DNA of 31,583 nucleotides from Akkermansiaceae bacterium UBA7890 (lineage in GTDB: Bacteria; Verrucomicrobiota; Verrucomicrobiia; Verrucomicrobiales; Akkermansiaceae). Below the pieces are notes generated by a model. It was not told the origin of the DNA. It saw only the letters and a list, made by a program, of their open reading frames with translations, and did no database searches. Position 1 is the stretch's first letter, and each line of letters opens with the position of its first letter. The stretch covers positions 98,475 through 130,057 of the forward strand of contig DLRK01000117.1 of NCBI GenBank assembly GCA_002501065.1, given 5' to 3'. Of this stretch, positions 25,958 to 31,583 are shown one piece after another. Both the position numbers and the translations under genes were made by a program.

Positions 25958-25986
25958 GTATAATGGCCTGGAAAGGTGAAACGCAA
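25957..25986 (-). promoter_or_regulatory. lexA promoter
   Basis: Read on the minus strand, a -35 box TTGCGT (25986-25981) and a -10 box TATACT (25962-25957; five of six consensus positions) are separated by 18 bases. The start point would fall near 25950, inside the LexA operator. No other promoter-like pair was seen nearer to the gene. Confidence 0.6.
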
Positions 25987-26066
25987 GTATTTCTTTAACG
26001 GAATACCTGCAAAAGAAGGGAATTTGGCTCTTGAGAATACTTCAGCCAGTGAGATTATCAAAGTCG

Positions 26067-26981
26067 ATGTCTATCGCTTCTGGGCCTCCATTGGCCTGTC
26101 TGGTGTTGTCCACGGCCCTCGTTGCCTGCGTGGCCCCTCCCGGGAAACCGACTGTCCAGCAGAAACCCGTGGCACCTCCTCCCCCGTCCGTGGTCACCCC
26201 CCAGGGCTCGCCGCCCTCGGTCGTCGCCAAGCGGTTGATCGTGGTCGACGTTGCGACCGGGCGGGTCCTGATGGCCAAGAATGCGGACGAGCGGTGCGCA
26301 GTGGCCAGCACTCAAAAACTCATGACCGCCCTGTTGGTGACGGAAGCGGGTTCCCTGAACGACCGCGTCGTGATCCAGTCAACTGACACCGCGGTGGAAC
26401 CGAGTAAACTCTATCTCAAAACGGGACACACCTACACCCGTGGACAATTGCTCAAGGCCATCCTGGTGCGTAGCGCCAACGACGCCTCCATTGCGCTTGC
26501 ACGGGACGTGGCAGGAAGTGTCGCGGGTTTTGCACGGCAGATGAATCTCCGGGCCCGATCACTCGGAATGTCCAACAGCAACTTCCTGAACCCCCACGGC
26601 CTCACCAGGGAGGGCCAGTTCTCCACCGCCCGCGACATCGCAAAACTAGCCCGCCACGTCTACCGGCATGCGTCCATCCGGAGACCGATGACCATCCGTG
26701 AGTACAACTTCGTGCACAACGACGGAAAGGTCAGCAAACTCACAAACACCAACAAACTGCTCAAGCGCCTGCCCTATGCCACCGGCATGAAGACGGGAAC
26801 CACGAGAGCTTCGGGAAAATGCCTTGTCGCGAGTGGCAGCCTGCATGGCCGCACGGTGATCGCGGTGGTCCTGGGCAGCACATCCAGGTCGATCTGGAAT
26901 GACTCGGAGGCCCTGCTGCGCTGGGCGCTCGAGTCGCCACAGCTGGTGCGTCCGGTGATGGCGTTGAAAGTGACCAACTGA
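26067..26981 (+). CDS. D-alanyl-D-alanine carboxypeptidase, lipoprotein (PBP5/6-type serine hydrolase, 304 aa)
   Basis: The enzyme trims the terminal D-Ala from peptidoglycan stem peptides. Its three active-site motifs are intact: STQK (Ser81, Lys84), SAN near 135 and KTGT near 242. I choose the ATG at 26067 over the upstream TTG at 26031 because it gives a lipoprotein signal ending LVAC (Cys21 lipidated), followed by a Pro-rich linker (about 22-50) that would space the enzyme from the membrane. The C-terminal beta-rich domain and amphipathic anchor of E. coli PBP5 are absent, the lipid anchor presumably replacing the latter. The gene is divergent from lexA and 10 bases ahead of bioF, so it probably heads an operon. 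S11-family assignment is firm; DacA/DacF subtype is not resolved. Confidence 0.92.
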   Translation: MSIASGPPLACLVLSTALVACVAPPGKPTVQQKPVAPPPPSVVTPQGSPPSVVAKRLIVVDVATGRVLMAKNADERCAVASTQKLMTALLVTEAGSLNDRVVIQSTDTAVEPSKLYLKTGHTYTRGQLLKAILVRSANDASIALARDVAGSVAGFARQMNLRARSLGMSNSNFLNPHGLTREGQFSTARDIAKLARHVYRHASIRRPMTIREYNFVHNDGKVSKLTNTNKLLKRLPYATGMKTGTTRASGKCLVASGSLHGRTVIAVVLGSTSRSIWNDSEALLRWALESPQLVRPVMALKVTN

Positions 26982-26991
26982 ACGAAACGTC

Positions 26992-28140
26992 ATGCGCCAG
27001 GCGGAGGACGAACTGGCAGCTCTGCGGGAAGCTGGACTTCTACGCCAGTTGCAGCCGCTCGAAGCAGACCACCCTCCCCTGCTCCGTCTCGATGGTCGCC
27101 CAGTCGTCAACTTTGCCTCCAACGACTACCTCGGACTCGCCTGCGACGAGGAATTGATGGCAGCTGCCCGGGAGGCCATCGCGCGCTACGGAACAGGTTC
27201 AGGGTCCTCACGCCTCATCTCCGGCTCCTTATCTCCGCATCTCGACCTGGAGGAACACATTGCGGAGTGGAAGGGCATGGAGGCCGCCCTCAGCTTCAGC
27301 AGCGGCTATGCCGCCGCGGTGGGGAGCCTCGGCGCGCTCCTGGGCAAGGGAGATGTGGTCATCCTCGACAAGCTCTGTCACGCCAGCCTGATCGATGGAG
27401 CCCGGCAGTCCGGCGCCACCCTGCGGATCTACCCCCACAACAACCTCCAGAAACTCGAACGTCTCCTCGCCGATAACCGGGAGAAACTCCCTGCCGAGGC
27501 CCGCCTCCTGGTCGTCACCGAGTCGATCTTCAGCATGGATGGTGACCGCGCTCCCCTCAGGGAGATCGTGAAACTGACAGAGCGCCACGGAGCCCTTCTC
27601 CTCCTTGACGAAGCGCATGCGGTGGGTGTGCTCGGCCCCACCGGGCAGGGACTGGCAGAGGAACTGGGCCTGCAGGGGCGCATCACCTTTCAGATGGGCA
27701 CGCTGGGGAAAGCGGTTGGTTCGGCGGGAGGTTATCTGGCTGCCGAGCGAAAATGGATCGACCTTCTTCTCAACAGGGCGCGCCCGTTCGTCTACTCGAC
27801 AGCGCCTCCTCCCGCCCAGGTGGCGGCCTCCAGCCGTGGCCTCAGGGTCATCGCTTCCGCACGCGGCCGGAATCTGCGCGAGCGCCTGTGGTCCAACATC
27901 TCGACTTTCGCGAAACTGCGGGGAACGGAAGCCCGGAGTGCGATTGCCCCCCTGATTTTCGGTGAAAACGAACCAGCCCTGCAAGCCGCACGCTCGCTGC
28001 TGGAGGCTGGGTATCTGGCGCCCGCAGTACGCTTTCCCACTGTCCCCCGGGGCTCTGCCCGCCTGCGGATCACCCTCTCCGCTGCCCATGAGGAGGAGCA
28101 GGTCAGGGGCTTGCACGAGAACTTACTGACACTGAGCTGA
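26992..28140 (+). CDS. bioF: 8-amino-7-oxononanoate synthase (382 aa)
   Basis: A PLP enzyme of the alpha-oxoamine synthase family that joins pimeloyl thioester and L-alanine in biotin synthesis. Seen: NFASNDYLGLA, YGTGSGSSRLISGSLSPHLDLEEHIAEWKG, LDKLCHASLIDGARQSGA, TESIFSMDGD, LLLDEAHAVGVLGPTGQG (PLP-binding Asp and His), and the Schiff-base lysine in MGTLGKAVGSAGGY (near Lys240). Length is normal. BioF is favoured over the related glycine C-acetyltransferase (kbl) and serine palmitoyltransferase by the DEAHAVGVLGPTGQG/GTLGKA style, but these relatives are close. No other biotin gene is in the window. It starts 10 bases after the carboxypeptidase stop. Confidence 0.9.
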   Translation: MRQAEDELAALREAGLLRQLQPLEADHPPLLRLDGRPVVNFASNDYLGLACDEELMAAAREAIARYGTGSGSSRLISGSLSPHLDLEEHIAEWKGMEAALSFSSGYAAAVGSLGALLGKGDVVILDKLCHASLIDGARQSGATLRIYPHNNLQKLERLLADNREKLPAEARLLVVTESIFSMDGDRAPLREIVKLTERHGALLLLDEAHAVGVLGPTGQGLAEELGLQGRITFQMGTLGKAVGSAGGYLAAERKWIDLLLNRARPFVYSTAPPPAQVAASSRGLRVIASARGRNLRERLWSNISTFAKLRGTEARSAIAPLIFGENEPALQAARSLLEAGYLAPAVRFPTVPRGSARLRITLSAAHEEEQVRGLHENLLTLS

Positions 28141-28187
28141 CCGGTTTGTCCTCGTCACGACTGATCTCCTCCCTGACCATGACGGGA

Positions 28188-28910
28188 ATGAAGTCCCTGT
28201 CCCCTCTGGCAGTCCTCCTGCCGCTTCTGGCCACTTCCCTGGGTGGTGAAACGAAAAAGGATTCCACCGTTCCGGCCCAGGCGAATCCCAAGGCCCTGAG
28301 CGCCGCCGGGTTTACCGCCCTCTTCGATGGAAAAACGCTGAAGGGCTGGCGCAAGGCCGGAGGCACCGGAAAATACAAGGTGGAGGACGGTGCCATCGTG
28401 GGCTACGGGAAGAATATTCGGGGGAACACCTTCCTCTGCAGTGAAAAGAGTTATCGGGACTTCATCTTCGTATTCCAGTTCCGGTTCGCTGATCCCTCCG
28501 GCAATTCCGGATGCCAGTTCCGCTCTCAGCAGCGCAACGGCAACGGCCGGGTCTTCGGCTATCAGTGCGAACACGACAATAACAGGAACCGCTCCTACAC
28601 GGCGGGCATCTACGATGAGGCCCGGCGTGGCTGGCTCTATCCCGGGAAGTTCACCAGGGAGAGCGGCAGGGACACCGGGAAGGAGTTCACCATCCGGGGC
28701 CAGGAAAGTTTCAAGTGGGACGACTGGAACACTATCGTCATCAAGTGCCACGGCAAACGCATCCAGACCTGGCTCAATGGAGTGGCACGCGCCGACTTTG
28801 AGGATACCGATGAAAAGAATTTCACTCCGGAAGGCTTCATCGGCCTGCAGGTGCACGGCGGGAAATCCGCCCACGTAAAGTGGCGCCGACTCTATCTCAA
28901 GGAACTGTGA
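28188..28910 (+). CDS. DUF1080 (3-keto-disaccharide hydrolase-type) secreted protein (240 aa)
   Basis: The ATG at 28188 opens a signal peptide (MKSLSPLAVLLPLLATSLGG). An in-frame ATG at 28179 is an equally possible start. From about residue 40 the sequence follows the DUF1080 jelly-roll: FTALFDGKTLKGWRKAGG, YKVEDGAIVGYG, TFLCSEKSYRDFIFVFQFRF, NSGCQFRSQQ, GYQCEHDNN, WNTIVIKCHGKRIQTWLNGV and GFIGLQVHGG, ending in HVKWRRLYLKEL. Some family members hydrolyse 3-keto sugar glycosides produced by oxidation of disaccharides; others may only bind carbohydrate. Expected in the periplasm or outside. It lies 47 bases after bioF without an obvious functional link to it. Confidence 0.93.
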   Translation: MKSLSPLAVLLPLLATSLGGETKKDSTVPAQANPKALSAAGFTALFDGKTLKGWRKAGGTGKYKVEDGAIVGYGKNIRGNTFLCSEKSYRDFIFVFQFRFADPSGNSGCQFRSQQRNGNGRVFGYQCEHDNNRNRSYTAGIYDEARRGWLYPGKFTRESGRDTGKEFTIRGQESFKWDDWNTIVIKCHGKRIQTWLNGVARADFEDTDEKNFTPEGFIGLQVHGGKSAHVKWRRLYLKEL

Positions 28911-28988
28911 TGCTCCTGCCCGGACATCTCGAAATGACTGGAGAGTTGTGGTCAGGTCCCGCGGAGTATTGAATCAGGGCCGCTTTCC

Positions 28989-29786
28989 ATGATGAAATCC
29001 CTGCCCTGCCTCCTGCTCTCCCTTGCCATGCCCGTCTGCGCCGAACCCTTTATCGTCGCGCACCGGGGCGCCTCCGGGGAGGCTCCGGAAAACACCCTGC
29101 CAGCCTTCAGGCTGGCCTGGAAACAGGGGGCGGATGCCATCGAGGGGGATTTCCATCTCACCAGGGACGGGAGGATTGTGTGCTTTCATGATCGGGACAC
29201 GAAGAAATTGACGGGCCAGAAGCGGATTCTCACGGAAAGCACCTTCGCCGAGTTGCAGGCCCTCGATGCCGGGTCCTGGAAGGACGAGAAGTTTTCCGGC
29301 ACTCGCATGCCTTCCCTGGAAGAAGTCCTGGCCACCGTGCCGCCGGAGAAGAAGATCTACATCGAAATCAAGAGCGGACCTGAAATCGTGCCCCCTCTCC
29401 TGAAGGTTGTGACCGCCAGTGACCTTGCCGACGGACAGATTGTCATCATCTCCTTTGATGAGATGGTGGTCAAAGCCGTCAAGAAGGAGCGACCGGATTG
29501 GACCGTGAACTGGCTCTACGGCTTCGACAAGCGCACCCGCAACGCCCCCGACAGGGAACTCCCGCGCCTGCTCGGCGTCCTGAAGACCATCAAGGCTGAC
29601 GGACTCGGCTCCAGTACTCATCCGGATCTGCACAAGAAACACCTCGACGCCCTGGCCAGGGCCGGGTTCCAGCACCATGTCTGGACCGTCAATGACCCGG
29701 CCGTCGCCCGGCGCTTCCTGGAGATGGGATGCCGCTCCATCACCACCGATTTTCCCGGCAGGCTGGGGAAGGCACTGGAGGAATAG
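28989..29786 (+). CDS. Secreted glycerophosphodiester phosphodiesterase (265 aa)
   Basis: A signal peptide (residues 1-18, MMKSLPCLLLSLAMPVCA) is followed by a full-length GDPD barrel. Catalytic and metal motifs: AHRGASGEAPENT (His25, Arg26, Glu35), GADAIEGDFHLTRDG (metal-binding Glu and Asp of E-x-D), FHDRDTKKLTG (second His), IYIEIK (metal Glu) and a C-terminal HHVWTVND block. It hydrolyses glycerophosphodiesters to glycerol 3-phosphate and an alcohol, supplying phosphate and carbon from lipid headgroups. The signal peptide points to periplasmic action, like GlpQ. It starts 78 bases after the DUF1080 gene. Confidence 0.93.
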   Translation: MMKSLPCLLLSLAMPVCAEPFIVAHRGASGEAPENTLPAFRLAWKQGADAIEGDFHLTRDGRIVCFHDRDTKKLTGQKRILTESTFAELQALDAGSWKDEKFSGTRMPSLEEVLATVPPEKKIYIEIKSGPEIVPPLLKVVTASDLADGQIVIISFDEMVVKAVKKERPDWTVNWLYGFDKRTRNAPDRELPRLLGVLKTIKADGLGSSTHPDLHKKHLDALARAGFQHHVWTVNDPAVARRFLEMGCRSITTDFPGRLGKALEE

Positions 29787-29818
29787 GGGCGTTCCGCACC
29801 TCTGCCGGGACTGCGATC

Positions 29819-29850
29819 TCCCCTGAGAGCAAAATCCTTGCCTCAGGGGA
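29819..29850 (+). promoter_or_regulatory. Strong hairpin between the phosphodiesterase gene and ftsY
   Basis: TCCCCTGAG (29819-29827) pairs perfectly with CTCAGGGGA (29842-29850). Inside, GCAA (29829-29832) pairs with TTGC (29838-29841), leaving only a bulged A and a five-base loop AATCC. That is 13 base pairs. No T run follows on either strand, so it is not a normal rho-independent terminator. It might still end the upstream transcript, or shape the ftsY leader. Confidence 0.65.
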
Positions 29851-29938
29851 AGAATACGAGAACCTCCGGCCGTCTTCGCTCGGCTACGCCGTCGCGAGCC
29901 CCCTCCCTCTGCCGAATATCGACCACTGACAACCCCGC

Positions 29939-30790
29939 ATGGCTGGCTTCTTCAAGAACCTCTACAACAAGGTCGCCAACAGGGCGGACGTTGACTGGGA
30001 CGAACTGGAGGCCGATCTCATTGCGGCCGACCTGGGGGTGCGAACCTCGCTGGAAATCGTCGAGAATCTGCGCACCCTGGGGCGCAAGATCTCCGCCGAC
30101 GACGTGGTGGAGGCCGCGCGTGAACGCATCCTGCAGGTATTTCCCGATGACAATCACACCCTTGAACTGCCTGAGGATGGCTCCCCGCTGGTCATCCTGG
30201 TGGTAGGAGTCAACGGGACGGGCAAGACGACTTCCGCCGCCAAACTCGGCAATCTGTTTGCGCAGCAGGGAGTCTCGGTCCTGCTGGCTGCAGCGGACAC
30301 CTTCCGCGCCGCAGCAGTGGAGCAGCTGGAGCAATGGGCCGAGCGCCTTGATATCCCGCTGGTCAAGGGTTCCCCCAATGCCGACCCGGCCTCGGTCTGT
30401 TACACCGCCCACCAGAAAGCCCTCACCGACGGGGTGCAGGTCCTCATCTGTGACACCGCTGGACGCCTTCACACTCGTCACAATCTCATGGAGGAGCTGG
30501 GCAAGATTCGTCGCACCCTGGGCAAACAGGACGAAAGCGCCCCCCACTACACCCTCCTGGTGGTCGACGCCACCACGGGGAGCAATGCCCTCAATCAGGC
30601 CCGCGAGTTCAACAAGGCCGTCCCTCTCGATGGCGTGATCGTGACCAAGTTGGACGGATCCGGAAAGGGAGGGGTGACGGTGGCCATCCAGCAGGAACTG
30701 GAAATTCCGCCACGTTTCATCGGGACCGGGGAAGAACCGGAACAGTTTGACGCCTTCTCCCGATCGAAGTTCGTCGAACAGGTGCTTTAG
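29939..30790 (+). CDS. ftsY: Signal recognition particle receptor FtsY (283 aa)
   Basis: FtsY is the SRP receptor GTPase that brings ribosomes making membrane proteins to the translocon. The N domain (residues 1-85, FKNLYNKVANR..WDELEADLIAADLGVRTS) is followed by the G domain: P-loop GVNGTGKTTSAAKLG (about 90-104), DTFRAAAVEQL, DTAGRLHT, TKLDGSGKGG and the closing FIGTGEEPEQFDAFSRSKFVEQVL. It is FtsY rather than Ffh because the M domain is absent. The acidic N-terminal A domain of E. coli FtsY is missing, giving a minimal NG protein as in many bacteria. Membrane contact would rely on the short amphipathic N-terminus (MAGFFKNLYNKVANR). Preceded by 152 bases of non-coding DNA with a strong hairpin. 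Confidence 0.96.
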   Translation: MAGFFKNLYNKVANRADVDWDELEADLIAADLGVRTSLEIVENLRTLGRKISADDVVEAARERILQVFPDDNHTLELPEDGSPLVILVVGVNGTGKTTSAAKLGNLFAQQGVSVLLAAADTFRAAAVEQLEQWAERLDIPLVKGSPNADPASVCYTAHQKALTDGVQVLICDTAGRLHTRHNLMEELGKIRRTLGKQDESAPHYTLLVVDATTGSNALNQAREFNKAVPLDGVIVTKLDGSGKGGVTVAIQQELEIPPRFIGTGEEPEQFDAFSRSKFVEQVL

Positions 30791-30851
30791 GGAACAGGTG
30801 GACCGGAAATTCCCTGTTCTGCGAGGGCCCTACCCGGAGGCAGGGTGATCC

Positions 30852-31583
30852 TCAGGGCAGCGCGACCTCCAACCGGTAAAACCGCCACCCGGTGACGGCT
30901 GGATGACTCGGAGACTCCGGCGGACCGGCGTCAGTGACCTCGTAGGTTGCGGGAAGGACCTCAGCCCCTGTGTCAATGATTGCGCCCAGCGTGGTCCAGT
31001 TCTTCAGGTCCGAACTCCAGGAAAGCGTATAGTGCCGGTCCGGAATGCTCGGGAACGTCAAGCGGACACTGCCATCCGGATTGGCAGCAACCTGCAGACT
31101 CGGGAAAGCACCCCGATCCGCCTGGTTTGGATCCAGTCCCACGAGGAATTCAGTGAAATTCAGGATGCCGTCGCCATCGGGATCGCCCTCCGGCCCGTTC
31201 CCTGCACTTCCTGGCGTAGTCCCATTGTCCGCAGTGCTGAGTCCGTGCGCGATTTCCCACCAGTCGGGCAGGCTATCCGAATCGTTGTCCTGCCCGGGCG
31301 GAACCGAGGGCACCAGCGCCACCGTGATGTCACGGGTGGTGGTGGCGATAATCGGACCGGCCCGACTGGCTCTCGCATCCACCCGGATGCGGTAAAACCC
31401 AGGGGAGACTCCGGTCCATCGGTAGTCCCAGGACTGTTGGATGCCGACCGGAACGACTTCCACAAAGGTGAGCGTCCCATTGCCCTGTTCGAAGGTGATG
31501 GTGAGATGCCCCACGCCATCGTCCGTCCCGACCCGGATGGGAATCTCCCTCTGCTCCGGAGTGGGATTGGCCACCTCAGGGAT
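30852..31583 (-). CDS. C-terminal part of a large surface/secreted protein with a thrombospondin type 3-like repeat (partial)
   Basis: The frame is open through the end of the window on the minus strand, so the start is missing; an internal GTG at 31574 is unlikely to be the real start. The visible 243 residues show an Ig/fibronectin-like beta segment, then a calcium-binding Asp-rich stretch of the bacterial thrombospondin type 3 kind (DNDSDSLPDWWEIAHGL ... GDPDGDGILNFTEFLVGLDP). After that comes the common verrucomicrobial C-terminal beta domain (HYTLSWSSDLKNWTTLG ... WRFYRLEV). Proteins with this ending are usually long, secreted and cell-surface associated. The stop is 61 bases from the ftsY stop, and the two genes are convergent. 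The role of the full protein cannot be told from this part. Confidence 0.85.
   Translation of the reverse strand: MPEVANPTPEQREIPIRVGTDDGVGHLTITFEQGNGTLTFVEVVPVGIQQSWDYRWTGVSPGFYRIRVDARASRAGPIIATTTRDITVALVPSVPPGQDNDSDSLPDWWEIAHGLSTADNGTTPGSAGNGPEGDPDGDGILNFTEFLVGLDPNQADRGAFPSLQVAANPDGSVRLTFPSIPDRHYTLSWSSDLKNWTTLGAIIDTGAEVLPATYEVTDAGPPESPSHPAVTGWRFYRLEVALP

Noticed and set aside
30790..30819. Inverted repeat GAACAGG/CCTGTTC after ftsY as a terminator
   Set aside because: The loop is 14 bases and no T run follows; too weak to call.
1..31583. CRISPR array, insertion sequence or prophage
   Set aside because: No regularly spaced repeats, transposase, integrase or phage structural gene was found on either strand.

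Overview
The window looks like a chromosomal segment from a member of the Verrucomicrobiota (or another PVC-group bacterium). I infer this from several independent signs. There is a complete set of 'planctomycete-type' cytochrome/DUF genes (DUF1501, PSCyt1, DUF1549, DUF1553, a PVC-type haem-binding CxxCH protein). There are two secreted sulfatases and a DUF1080 protein. One protein is built from W-A-x-x-D/N-P-x-x-A repeats, a style common in verrucomicrobial proteins. The lexA operator fits the TGTTC-N4-GAACA form I recall for that phylum. Base composition is GC-rich in most of the window. No rRNA, tRNA, CRISPR array, insertion sequence or phage gene was seen.

Layout. (1) 54-9290, plus strand: a tight four-gene secreted/cytochrome operon encoding a Tat-exported DUF1501 protein, a protein with two PPC domains, a PSCyt1-DUF1549-DUF1553 protein, and a cytochrome-WD40-coiled-coil fusion. 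(2) 9442-11643, plus: thiC behind a consensus-like -35 box, a TPP riboswitch and a GC-rich hairpin. The obvious upstream extension of the thiC reading frame begins inside the promoter and is an artefact. (3) 11686-14196, minus: three genes, namely a repeat-rich membrane-anchored protein, a small conserved-looking hypothetical protein, and a DJ-1/PfpI-family protein. (4) 14357-15701, plus: a low-molecular-weight phosphatase followed one base later by a fructosamine-kinase-family gene, a probable protein-deglycation pair. (5) 15729-25149, minus: an EF-hand/esterase protein, a decayed DUF1592/DUF1585-like remnant, a PVC-type cytochrome, two sulfatases (one with an altered active-site motif) and a gamma-glutamyltransferase. 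Part of this block is visibly lower in GC than the rest. (6) 25317-25986, minus: lexA with its own promoter and operator. (7) 26067-30790, plus: a lipoprotein D-Ala-D-Ala carboxypeptidase, bioF, a DUF1080 protein, a glycerophosphodiester phosphodiesterase, and ftsY preceded by a long perfect hairpin. (8) 30852-31583, minus: the C-terminal end of a large surface protein that continues past the window.

How the genes fit together. Regions 1, 5 and part of 7 look like the extracytoplasmic machinery these bacteria use to attack complex, often sulfated, polysaccharides. This is inferred from families; no substrate can be read from the sequence. Regions 2, 6 and the bioF/ftsY/carboxypeptidase genes are housekeeping (thiamin, biotin, SOS control, cell wall, protein targeting). 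The items most worth a second look are the phosphatase/ketosamine-kinase pair with a DJ-1 gene nearby, the sulfatase with CTNTR in place of CxPSR, the lexA operator, the frameshifted remnant at 16878-17178, the cytochrome-WD40-coiled-coil fusion and the hairpin before ftsY. I did not find a clearly new multi-gene system.
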